A DNA stretch of 64,000 nucleotides from Nectonema munidae (taxonomy: Eukaryota > Nematomorpha > Nectonematoida > Nectonematidae). Of the stretch, positions 1-9,480 are shown piece after piece. How positions within the stretch are numbered: the first letter of the stretch is position 1; every line of letters begins with the position of its first letter. The notes below the pieces were generated by a model. It saw only the letters and a program-made list of their open reading frames with translations, was not told the origin of the DNA and did not search any database. Position numbers and translations under genes: made by a program. Location: NCBI GenBank assembly GCA_030549495.1, contig JAUIRK010000058.1:355501-419500 (forward strand), read 5' to 3'.

Positions 1-564
1 CAAATCCTTTCAGGCCAGTAGGGATACTTCTAGTTAAATAAAACTTTCACTAGTGTCCCATAAAATAAAAAATGGCCTGCTTTAATTAAGCTATATAAAA
101 ATTTCTGAAAAGATAAGCAGCATCTCAAAAAATAAATCAAATTACTTAGACTTTGAGAAGCAGAATCTTAAAGGGTAATTATAATGGGCTACTTTCTTCT
201 TCATGAGAACCGATGATTTTTACTTCTTGGGGAAGCGATATCAAATCAAAAGCTATTCAACTAAATATGTTAAAGTTAAGACAAAAAACTTTATTTCTAA
301 GTTGCTTTTCTACTTTTTTTTTTATCAAATATTTCTCTTTTATTCACGTTCTTCACAAATTTATAAGTGACTTTTATTCTCTTGCTCTCTTTAGTTTTCA
401 ATGTAAATTTTGAACTTGTGGAAGATTTGACACTTGTCAATCACTCACTACAAAGAAAACTTACATTAACAAATCTTACTTAATATTTTATCTGGTTTTG
501 ACATGATAGGAGTTCATTAATAACTGCATTTGTAAAGATCTATATTATAATATTATGCAGGTTA
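1..564. other. AT-rich intergenic, no gene seen
   Basis: I find no splice-flanked coding exon or recognisable repeat family here. A 66-codon open stretch at 213-413 is F/S/K-rich and looks like chance translation of AT-rich DNA. Confidence 0.4.
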
Positions 565-975
565 ATGAAACAACTTTGCCAAAATGATTGCATTCTTTCA
601 CTGATGCTTGATCCACTGATTTTATTCGTTATTGAGGACGAAGCACTAAAGGAAGTGACTTAGACTTGGTAAAGATCTACTTATTGCCACGCTGAACGAT
701 CAAGAGATTATTGCACTCTACCAACAAAAACTCCTTTTGGATAACTCTTTCCAGCTCAATTCGTTGGAAAGGTGTTGCCAATATGATCAGAAAGCACAGG
801 AGGGCATTCAGCGAAATCTGAAATGTATTTTTGATCTATAAAAGCAGATAGACCACCGTTAAATGAAGAAATCGCCTTTTTAACACTTGCCTTTGAGAAC
901 AAGCTATCGAAAGTATCAAAGCACCCATTTTACTATAATAGATTTGCAGCCTGGGAGCATCCAGAAATTCTTTAG
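565..975 (+). pseudogene. unrecognised coding island, frame-shifted
   Basis: This island is clearly less AT-rich than its surroundings. It holds three successive open stretches on +, each in a different frame: 565-660 (32 codons from an ATG, closed by TAG), 659-838 (60 codons, closed by TAA) and 841-972 (44 codons, closed by TAG). The peptides have ordinary protein composition, for example ...QEIIALYQQKLLLDNS... and ...PFYYNRFAAWEHPEIL. Together they would give about 135 residues. I do not recognise the family. The frame changes could be real decay (a pseudogene or processed copy) or assembly indels. An AG at 559-560 could be a splice acceptor. No neighbour explains it. Confidence 0.3.
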
Positions 976-2358
976 CCGGCGTAGATTGGGGCCTAAACTT
1001 TTAGAAATATTTTATGGTATATAAATTTTATTCTCTTTTCACATGAGTTTAATTTTGCATAATTATTGTATATTCAATATTTATTTAATAAAAACATATC
1101 AAATATTTTTTATACTGCCAATGACTTGTCAAAATTAGACCTAATTTTTGACTAATCTATAATTTGAAATTACTATGTATATTTTTGACATTTACTGAAT
1201 TAATGTTTTAATAAGATTAATTGTGCTTCCTTTTTCCTGACCCATTTTCTTCCTGTTTTAACTTGCAAAACTTCACCACCATTTGATCATTATTGTAATG
1301 AAACAAATATTTTTAACTTAATTTATCTCTTGAAATCCTAACATTTTTAAGGTAGAGAGGAAATACACAAAATAAGAAGTTGAAAACAAAAGTAAAAAAT
1401 AATAAATGATTTTGTAATCCAAAAAATAATTTAAAAATAAAAAAAAATTACGGAAAAAAATGTGAAGTTTTGAAAAGTTTTTATTTCTTTTATGCTTTTA
1501 TAATTTTTAAAATAATCATAAATATGAATAAAAAAGGGAAGTTTGGAAATATTTTTTTATGAAAATAAATTTTGGTTCAACTTTTTGGTCTCCCTGCTTC
1601 GCAATCGTTGAGCAAATTTCATTAATTGAGCATAAGTTTAACACTTTGAGGAACAAAATTTTGAAGACTAATCGTCTTATATTCTTTTTCAATGAATTTT
1701 TATATATTCAAAGCAGACAATTTCCTTTACTTGGCACACTAGTGTTCAAAGTGTTGAATATCTCAACTTTGAGATACCTAAATTAACAATTATTTGAGCT
1801 TTAAAAAATTTCTAATATATCACATATTCTATTCAAGTCTTGATCACATATGTGAATATATGTTGTGAGGAATGTTCATTTTGCTCATCATTAGTCAATT
1901 TTAGAGCTTACATATAATATTTATTCCAGAAATTTTCGTTAAATCTTTTTAATTAATCTGAATGAGGTTATCTTTTTGATCACTGATTTCCAAACTTTTT
2001 TAGATTTATTACTTTTTGCCGCCAAATCACATAAATTTATTTTATAAAATATTGCAAAAGACTTGTTTTTATTTATGGGGGGATGAATTTTTTGTTATAA
2101 AGAAGAAAATGTAGAGTGCAAATCACTTTGTACTCAAAATCGACTTCCTTGCTTGCGTTTTTTCGCACTAAGTGTTGAAAATCAGGTTTCCCAAATAAAC
2201 GATCTTATATTTTATTCAGTACAAAGATATATTTGAAAACCTCTTAAAAGAATAACTTCAATATGTTGTTTTATTTTATTTTTTTTGAAAAAAATTATTT
2301 CTTATTATTCATTTTCGGTCCTTTTTATCTTACCTATACGTTCTTTTGAAAATGTCTT
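976..2358. other. AT-rich intergenic, no gene seen
   Basis: Homopolymer-rich AT sequence. The only longer open stretch (1559-1786 +) has no splice context or family resemblance and I treat it as chance. Confidence 0.4.
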
Positions 2359-2829
2359 AATTTAGGATCAATGTTCCTATTTTGGAACATAAGTAATTTC
2401 ATCTTCGTCTGCTTTTTTCAATGACTTTGAATATAAATAGTCTGCGTTTTTTTTAGATATTGTCTGCTTTGCTCGGTCTTAAATGGGTTAAGCTTATGAA
2501 GATTTGAAAGTTAGATTTGAATTAACCCATTTACGACCAATGTTCCTATTTTGGAACATAAGTAATTTCATCTTCGTCTGCTTTTTTGAATGACTTTGAA
2601 TATAAATCGTCTGCGTTTTTTTTAGATATTGTCTGCTTTGCTCGGTCTTAAATGGGTTAAGCTTATGAAGATTTGAAAGTTAGATTTGAATTAACCCATT
2701 TACGACCAATGTTCCTATTTTGGAACATAAGTAATTTCATCTTCGTCTGCTTTTTTCAATGAAGTTGAATATAAATCGTCTGCGTTTTTTTTAGATATCG
2801 TCTGCTTTGCTTGGTCTTAAATGGGTTTA
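2359..2829. repeat. three tandem copies of a TTAA-flanked MITE (169-bp unit)
   Basis: Three copies of a roughly 130-bp palindromic-ended element lie head to tail. Copy B spans 2526-2656 and copy C 2695-2825; copy A ends at 2487 and has a degraded left end. Each good copy starts TTAA-CCCATTTA and ends AAATGGG-TTAA or a close variant. The 36-39 bp between copies is also repeated, so the tandem period is exactly 169 bp (2485 to 2654 to 2823). CCC/GGG termini inside TTAA are typical of piggyBac-type MITEs. The same element is dispersed at 16367, 27925 and about 49998. Confidence 0.8.
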
Positions 2830-3989
2830 ACCTAAGAAGCAAAACTATACTTGGTTGAAGCTCAGCATTTAAAGAGTATACTTGTTTTGCATTTTTTTAC
2901 AAGCAAAAAAATTTTTGATATATCTTTTGTGTAGAATTTGTAAGTGAAGCATGCATATGTATTCAAAGAACAAAAATATTTTTAAAAATGAAAAATATAG
3001 AATTTGCACAAATGAACTTTAAAAAACATGCACCAATACGCTATGAAGTGTCGTAGGAGGCGACTAATCAAAGGACATGTTGATAAAAAATATATTTATT
3101 AATGAAAAGTCAAAATAAGATCTATTTTTAGAATTAGTACTTGGTTGTGAGTGTCATTATTTTGAGTTTTAGAATATATATATAAAAAATTAGTTATTTT
3201 TGAATAAAAAGAATATCTACCCATTTCTACAAAAGTACAGGCTCGTGTAAACAACTCTAAACTTAGAATAATATTTATCATATGTTAAACAGGGTTTGCC
3301 ACACGCATTATTTCAGCGCGAAAATCAAATTCAAGTCAGCAATTTTTCAGGAAATTGTTCAGCATTGCTTAAAAACAAATATTTAAAGATATTTTTAAAA
3401 ATCTATTTTTTTACATAAGAATTTTTAATATAGTCAGAATAGCAATTAAATAGAAAATTATTTTAATCATAAATCTCAGCTGAAAGATCACGTATTGCCC
3501 AAAATTAAAGATTTGTTTCAATTTAAAACAGAACAATGAATGATAATCCCATTTTCTTGTATAATTTGTAGGAAGAATTTATTGAACTTAAATACAATGA
3601 GTTTTAAAAGATGAAATTTATCACATTATTTTCATTTTGCTTCCAAAAATCTAAAAAAATAAATCAATAAAAAGTATAAAAAAAAATTTTTTAATCATAA
3701 AAGGCAAAAAAGTTTGAAATAAATTTAATTTTAAAAAATCAAGATTTGGTAAAGTTTTGGAAAGATTTCGCTTTATTTCGATAAAATGTCATAACCTATA
3801 ATACCCTAAAAGTATAACTATAGTTAAACTGGCTAGAAAACTGTTACTACCTTTCCTTAAAAAATTACATATATACTAATGATATATATCATTTTATATA
3901 TATATTATAGTGTATATATATTGACTAATCAATGGTTGAAATAACCTTCCAAAGTAGGTTTTAAGTCCCCTTCTTTGCATGCATTCTAG
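2830..3989. other. AT-rich intergenic, no clear gene
   Basis: No supported exon. It contains a strong (TA)n cluster around 3868-3925. It may hold upstream introns or exons of the unknown gene that follows, but none could be fixed by phase. Confidence 0.35.
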
Positions 3990-4087
3990 AAGCGCCTTGT
4001 TTTTTTCTGGAAGCACAAAATGTTACTCTTTCATTGGTCGAAATTTTCGACTGTATACACTCGTCATTTACAAAGTTATCTCTAATT
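3990..4087 (+). CDS. candidate internal exon of unrecognised host gene
   Basis: This 98-nt stretch sits between an acceptor ATTCTAG and a consensus donor GTAAGT. It is open in the frame that joins in phase to the next candidate exon at 4268. It encodes ...FFLEAQNVTLSLVEIFDCI..., 32 codons after two leading bases. Support is splice sites plus phase consistency only; no family was recognised. Confidence 0.35.
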
Positions 4088-4267
4088 GTAAGTATATCAC
4101 ACCCTTTTTTTACATGATGCAATTTTCACAGGTGTATTTTTAGGCTTTTCTTTTCACTTAATAAATTATGTTATGTTAAAATATTGTGAGATAAAATAAA
4201 TTAAATCAAAAATTCATCTGATTCAAGTTTTCTGTATAATTCACAAAGACGTAAACCAATTTTTCAG

Positions 4268-4310
4268 CTTTTTTATACGAAGTCCCGCATCCTATCCAAG
4301 CAAACATCCA
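4268..4310 (+). CDS. candidate small exon of unrecognised host gene
   Basis: A 43-nt exon follows a good acceptor (CAATTTTTCAG) and ends before GTGTGT. It encodes LFYTKSRILSKQTS plus one base. That base pairs with the two leading bases of the exon at 4596, completing an Asn codon. Supported by phase only. Confidence 0.35.
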
Positions 4311-4595
4311 GTGTGTTCTTTAAAAATACAGAAATCACTTATTATGGTCCAATCAAAAATTAATGAGCCTGAATATATTACACTTCTTTCGCATTTAGCT
4401 CTTCTCATCACAATCATCCTGTCATCGACCTTCAGGCACCCCTCCCCCTCAATTTTACTTGATCATTTGTGAACGATTCCTTTTAGATCATTTTTCTGGT
4501 ATTGAATAAAACTTAGATGCATATTATTTAATTGATGCAAAGTTTTGATGAGTTTTCAAGGTGTGTCTATAATTATTATTGATAAACAATTTTAG

Positions 4596-5413
4596 ACAAA
4601 ATTTCAAAGAAATCTACGAAAAAGGAGAAAAGCAGATTCACTTTGAATCGCATCGACACATCACCCCCTTCCAGAAAGGAAACAAGTGCTAAGATAACGA
4701 GTTTCGCTTTTGGTGCGGATAAGCAAGACAAAGATGGGCTAAACAAAAGCTTGCCTTCTCAAAAAGAAAAGAAAAGCAAGGATGAACAGAGAGATTATGA
4801 CGCCTTTTTTGGAAAGCGTTCAAGATTTAGACTCTCTCCAAAAAAGAAGGCATCATTATCGGGCTTCAAGTTGGACAAATCAAACTCCTTCAATTTTTCA
4901 CGCATAGAAAAGCCCGCCACGAATAATGACAGCTTGCTTCTTACTCCTCTTAAAAACGAGAGTAAAATGATGTTTGATAGTGTTTTGAAAAAGACTCCAA
5001 TAAGGCCAAGGTATCATCGAAATGAAAAGACAACGACAGTAGCATCTACAACTTCAAGTTATGAAGAAACTACAACACCTCTCTACATTTCAAGTGGCAA
5101 AGGAAATTCAGGATCGACAAAAAGCAAGAAAGACAATAATGATGATGATGATGATGATGTAACAACTACATCTTCTTTTGAAGAAAGCAAAGCAACGTCA
5201 ACTGCATCAACTACAACCACCAGTGAGTATGAAAATTTGGCGACCTTTACATTTTCATACAACTCAAAGGATGAAGTCGATGGATTGAAGGGATCGTCTT
5301 CGAATGTCTTGCAGTCTTTTTGCAATGTGGATAAATTATGGAAATGCTGCAGTGACTTCAATCTTCACAAAAAAAAGTGGGCTCCCCTTCGCTCCCAAGT
5401 TTGCAAGTATTGA
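4596..5413 (+). CDS. terminal exon of Lys/Ser/Thr-rich protein, family unknown
   Basis: The exon begins after the acceptor ACAATTTTAG and runs open for about 272 codons to a TGA at 5411-5413. The protein is highly basic and Ser/Pro/Lys-rich in its first half (KKSTKKEKSRFTLNRIDTS, then RFRLSPKKK), suggesting a nuclear, probably phosphorylated and largely disordered protein. The middle has a (D)6 run from a GATGAT microsatellite and Thr/Ser-rich segments. The C-terminus (LWKCCSDFNLHKKKW) is Cys/Trp-containing and may fold. No catalytic motif or known domain is visible. Two small upstream exons at 3990 and 4268 fit in phase; the true start is not found and may lie further upstream. It could also be one single large exon. 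The coding call is fairly secure from length and composition; the function is unknown. Confidence 0.55.
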
Positions 5414-5968
5414 ATTTAGATTTTGTTCATTGTGTGCGCACGTAAAGTGAAAACTGGCTAATTTAAGGCGCAGATTTTTCAAAACTATTCGTCTACTTTT
5501 CTTTTTCAATGCGTTTCCATGTAACTAAAAAATATTTTAAAAAAACTAAAAATGATCTACCGTTTAAATATATATACTTAAATCATTTTATTATTAACAC
5601 AAACACTATAAAATCCTTTTTTTTTGAAGAAAGTATTTAGAAGTTAAAAATTGTGCCTTCAATTATATCGAAAATTGTGATCTCACTGTCAAAAATGATG
5701 TGATCGATTATATCGATCGAAACATGGAGTTGGACTTGGAGTGCAGGCTGCAAAATCTCCTACGCAAGTCAGTCCACAAATTTTTATTCCTTCTCCAAAG
5801 CTTTTTTCTTTTGTTGCATAATACAATGAATTATTATAGATTTATTATGTGTTTTTCTGAAGTGTACTTATTTCCTTGGAAACACGCCTATTATTTTATA
5901 TTGTAAGCACAACTGATCAGCTATCTATTTTAGTGAGTGGTTGATAAAGGCTCGGGAAAATTGAAATA
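5414..5968. other. 3' flank of unknown gene, nothing else seen
   Basis: AT-rich sequence with no clear AATAAA close to the stop and no recognisable repeat until the MITE at 5969. Confidence 0.35.
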
Positions 5969-6316
5969 CAGTAGACCCTCGTTAAGTCGGACTACATGGG
6001 GGAAAAGGGTGTCCGACTATTACGATTGTCCGACATAACAGAGGGTCTACTATATATATATATATGGTAGGAAAAAATATTTCAAATTGGTCGAATTTAT
6101 AGCCACAATAAGCTTTGGAATAACGTCAAAATTTAGAATGACCGCGAACTACCTATGGAGTAAAAAATAAAATGGTTGAAGCCAAAGCGAAATTAAAAAA
6201 GTCGAAGAAAATGACCCCTTGTAAGCCTATGAAGACAAACATTTGTATTCTCGCTCACGGTCCGACTTATCCGATATCAGAGTTATCAGGGTCCGAGTTA
6301 ACGAGGGTCTCTACTG
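5969..6316. mobile_element. Tigger/pogo-type compound MITE
   Basis: It begins CAGTAGACCCTCGTTAAGTC and ends with the inverted counterpart AACGAGGGTCTCTACTG, flanked by TA on both sides (5967-5968 and 6317-6318). This is the signature of Tc1/mariner-superfamily pogo/Tigger elements. The left part (about 5969-6048) is itself a complete small foldback, GTAGACCCTC ... GAGGGTCTAC, followed by (TA)n and a second right half. It carries no coding capacity. A related copy is at 16507. Confidence 0.75.
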
Positions 6317-6410
6317 TATTCCAATAAAGAGTTATCACTTTCGACTATATTATTGCAATTCTTTAATTGGAAAAAAAAATGAATATTTTAATAAATATAA
6401 AAAAATTTTT

Positions 6411-6493
6411 AGAAGAAAAAAAATATATACTAATTCTGAAGGACACTTTATTTGGAAAAATAAACTCAGAATTAGTATATATTTTTTTCTTCT
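6411..6493. repeat. near-perfect inverted repeat hairpin
   Basis: The left arm 6411-6439 and right arm 6466-6493 are reverse complements (core ATATATACTAATTCTGA) apart from one A, with a 26-nt loop. It may be a tiny foldback element or a transcribed hairpin. Confidence 0.7.
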
Positions 6494-8286
6494 AGTATAT
6501 TGAAATGGGCACATTCGTCAATTTTCTTTTTCAAAAAAAATTTTTGAAACATTTTGAATAAAAGAAAAAATAACAAATGTTTTAAAATGTAAACTTTAAT
6601 GCCTCATTTTTATGAGCCTTGACATGGGTCGAAAAGAAGCGTTGAAGTTTTCTACGCTTAAAAATCTGGCTTTTTTATTCATATTTTCACAAAGAGTTTT
6701 TTTATGATAGTATTGCTATAGCCATTGTAACATGCAATACTTATCCACTTTTTATAAATTTTAATCCAAGAAGTTTATATAAAGTATACTTCATAATATT
6801 TTTATAAATTGTTAGTTAGCGAATTAGTGAGTTAACTTAACTTATTTAAAAAATTTTAAAATTTAAAATTTTTATAAAACATATTATGAAGAAAAAATTA
6901 GATGGTAAAATGGAAAAGATACTTAGAACTTTGTTACAAGGAAGACAAAATCTTTGAAATTCTTTCCTTAGAATTGTTTGATGTTAGATGATATTAACAA
7001 TATCTTTTGCAAGAATATGCTGAACTAATCTTCGAAAAGTGCATTAACTCACCAAAAATTTCATTGTATAAACAATTTATTTTAAAAAGATATCACAAAA
7101 CAACGGTTTCATTGTTTTATCGATTATATTTTAATTTTGGTATTCAATAACATACATGTCAATACATTAGAGTGAAATTAGGTAAAATTTATTTTTTAAA
7201 AATAGTTCTGAAGGAAAGCAATTTTGACAATAAGGAGATTCGATTTTACTATACAAAAGACACTATAGCTAATTTTGTAGTTTTTAAATCATAGTGCTAA
7301 AATTATCCATTAGAATGAGCATTATAAAAGAAACTAGCTTACTAAAACAGTACTCATTCACCCTTAAATTTGAGCAACTTTCACTTCTCAGAGACTCCTC
7401 ATATTTCAGACTACTCATATGTTATTGATTATTATTATTAACAAAGATTTTGCAATAATTTTTTCAATCTACATTGCTTACCTACGTTGATTAAAATGGT
7501 AATACAAGAAGAAGAAGTTTATTTGAAACAAAACATGAGTGACACAATGATTACATAATGTATTATGATTAAAATTTAAGTGAGTGGAATCAAACTCCAT
7601 CAAAGCTGTTTGAATTAAAAAAAAAGTAGAAGAATAACTCGAAATATAGAAAAATCAAAATGTGACACATTAAAATTATTATCATAACTAAAAGTCTCCA
7701 CTTGTAGGATAAAAATGGTAATACAAGTTGGTAACACATCGGTGAGGATGAAAGGGTTAGCTATAGCCTTCTTCATTTCAACTATTTTCAAATAAACAGT
7801 GTAAAATTTTAATCATGTTTTATCTTTGCGTCTATTTTTCTACCATTCCTAGCATTGGTTTAAGAACATATTCTGGCAATTTCTTTATTTGAGAAGAGCT
7901 ACCTGCGTATACTGGAAATTTTTTTATTATGACTTAAAGCCTATAATTTTTATTTCCACGCTCACTAACGTCACATTTTGCTTGAAAAGTTTAGAATGCG
8001 AGATAAAATGGTAGCCGGAGATTTGGCCGAACAAAAATTTCACCAAAAGAACATTTGGCGGAATGGACATTTGAAGGAGGGGTATTTCACCGAAAATGTA
8101 AATTCAATTTGGCGAATTTGTTCGAATGTTAAAACACTAAATCTAAATGAAATACAATGAAATCATAATTATATCATAACTAAAAATATATATTAAAATT
8201 TAGTCGTATCATGACACAGTTGCTATGTAACTTCTAGTAGATAAAATTATTCATCACATTAAGAATATAAAAAGAAAAGAAAACAA
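6494..8286. other. AT-rich intergenic, no gene seen
   Basis: No splice-supported exon or known repeat was found. The 60-codon open stretch at 7978-8160 has no supporting context. Confidence 0.35.
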
Positions 8287-9113
8287 TGCTGATTTGTATA
8301 GAGCACACGCTTGCAAACTTACAGGAAGTAAAGAAACATCTACAAAATTCTGAAATTGTATGTATTATCATTAGGCCAAATGCGCGTCGCCTAAATATCT
8401 GTTAGACGGACAAATATCTAAAATTTGGAATCTATGTTCTTCAATGTGCTTGATTGGTCTTGTTGCAAAAAGTTTTGCTTACTTTTAGGAGCTACAAGGC
8501 AGAATGTTCGAAGGCCATAAAGTTCTGTTATTACAGATTCAACAACATGATAAATCAAAGAGTCTTCTTTTGGGAATACGAATCCTTTAAATGCGCGTAA
8601 GCTTTCTTAGTTTTCACCTTTACAAAAACTGTGCCTCGACCGATTTTAAAGATAGAGAGGGGAAAATTTTCAAGACGATTCAAGAAATTTATATGATTCT
8701 GATTTTATCATTCTTCTTATAATAATCAAAATCGAGCCCAACTCTGATACCTGACCAATACACAACATCCCAAATTCAGTACACCTGCAAAAGAGTAGAA
8801 CCATAATAGAACGCTGACTTTCCTGAACTGGACATTTTCAGTTGATCTTATGTTTGACCAAGGGCAAGATTCCTTTGCCTGTTGACCAGTGTTATCTGCA
8901 AAAGTAGAAGGGCAGAATTTAGAAGTGTTGCTTGAAAATTAATTTAAAACTTCTCTACTTACTAAAATTAATTAAATAACTCTGAACATAATTACTATCT
9001 GCTTATTTAGGATGTGGATGAGTTATTCTCGCTGCCTGAAGAATATATCTCCAATATTCTGTGACAACAAAATCGTAGAAGTTAATCACTTTGCATACAA
9101 AGCCCACTTGATG
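8287..9113 (+). other. cluster of possible exons, family unknown
   Basis: This is a less AT-rich island with several splice-like signals on +. An ATG in good context at 8287 opens MLICIEHTLANLQEVKKHLQ up to a GTATGT donor at 8359. A segment 8489-8596 lies between CTTTTAG and GTAAGC. Another, 9011-9113, lies between TTATTTAG and GTAAGA. The last two join in phase in one frame, but the first does not join them, and a different frame of the second (GRMFEGHKVLL) looks faintly like a BTB-domain start. These contradictions suggest either a decayed gene or missed exons. I do not recognise a family with confidence. Confidence 0.25.
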
Positions 9114-9480
9114 GTAAGAGTATATTTTTTTCATTCAAAGCAGTCCATCTCATAGAATCTCCTTTAAGTACTTTATGAAACGAAAACAATCCCGTCTTTC
9201 CACACTAGGAAGGCCTATTTAATTTTCTACCTAAAAAAAGTCATTGCGTTGTACACGGCCTCGGAGCATAAGAGAATTTAAAAAAGAAAAAAAACAGTCT
9301 TAAACGTTTGGTCCTAAAATAAATTCAAAAGGTTATTATATTATACGCAGCAGAAATCTAAAGCTATTTCAGACTTTATCCGATGAGTTCTATAAAACAC
9401 ATGTGTAGCATCGAGGTAAAAAATTGAAATATCTTAATTCACAAAACTTCATCCAATTTAACTTACCGTTTTTTGTGAAT
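9114..9480. other. intergenic, nothing recognised
   Basis: No exon or repeat family is recognised between the candidate exon cluster and the pogo-like element terminus. Confidence 0.35.

Noticed and set aside
5083-5361. 92-codon minus-strand open frame
   Set aside because: It is the antisense of the Thr/Ser/Asp-rich part of the exon ending at 5413.
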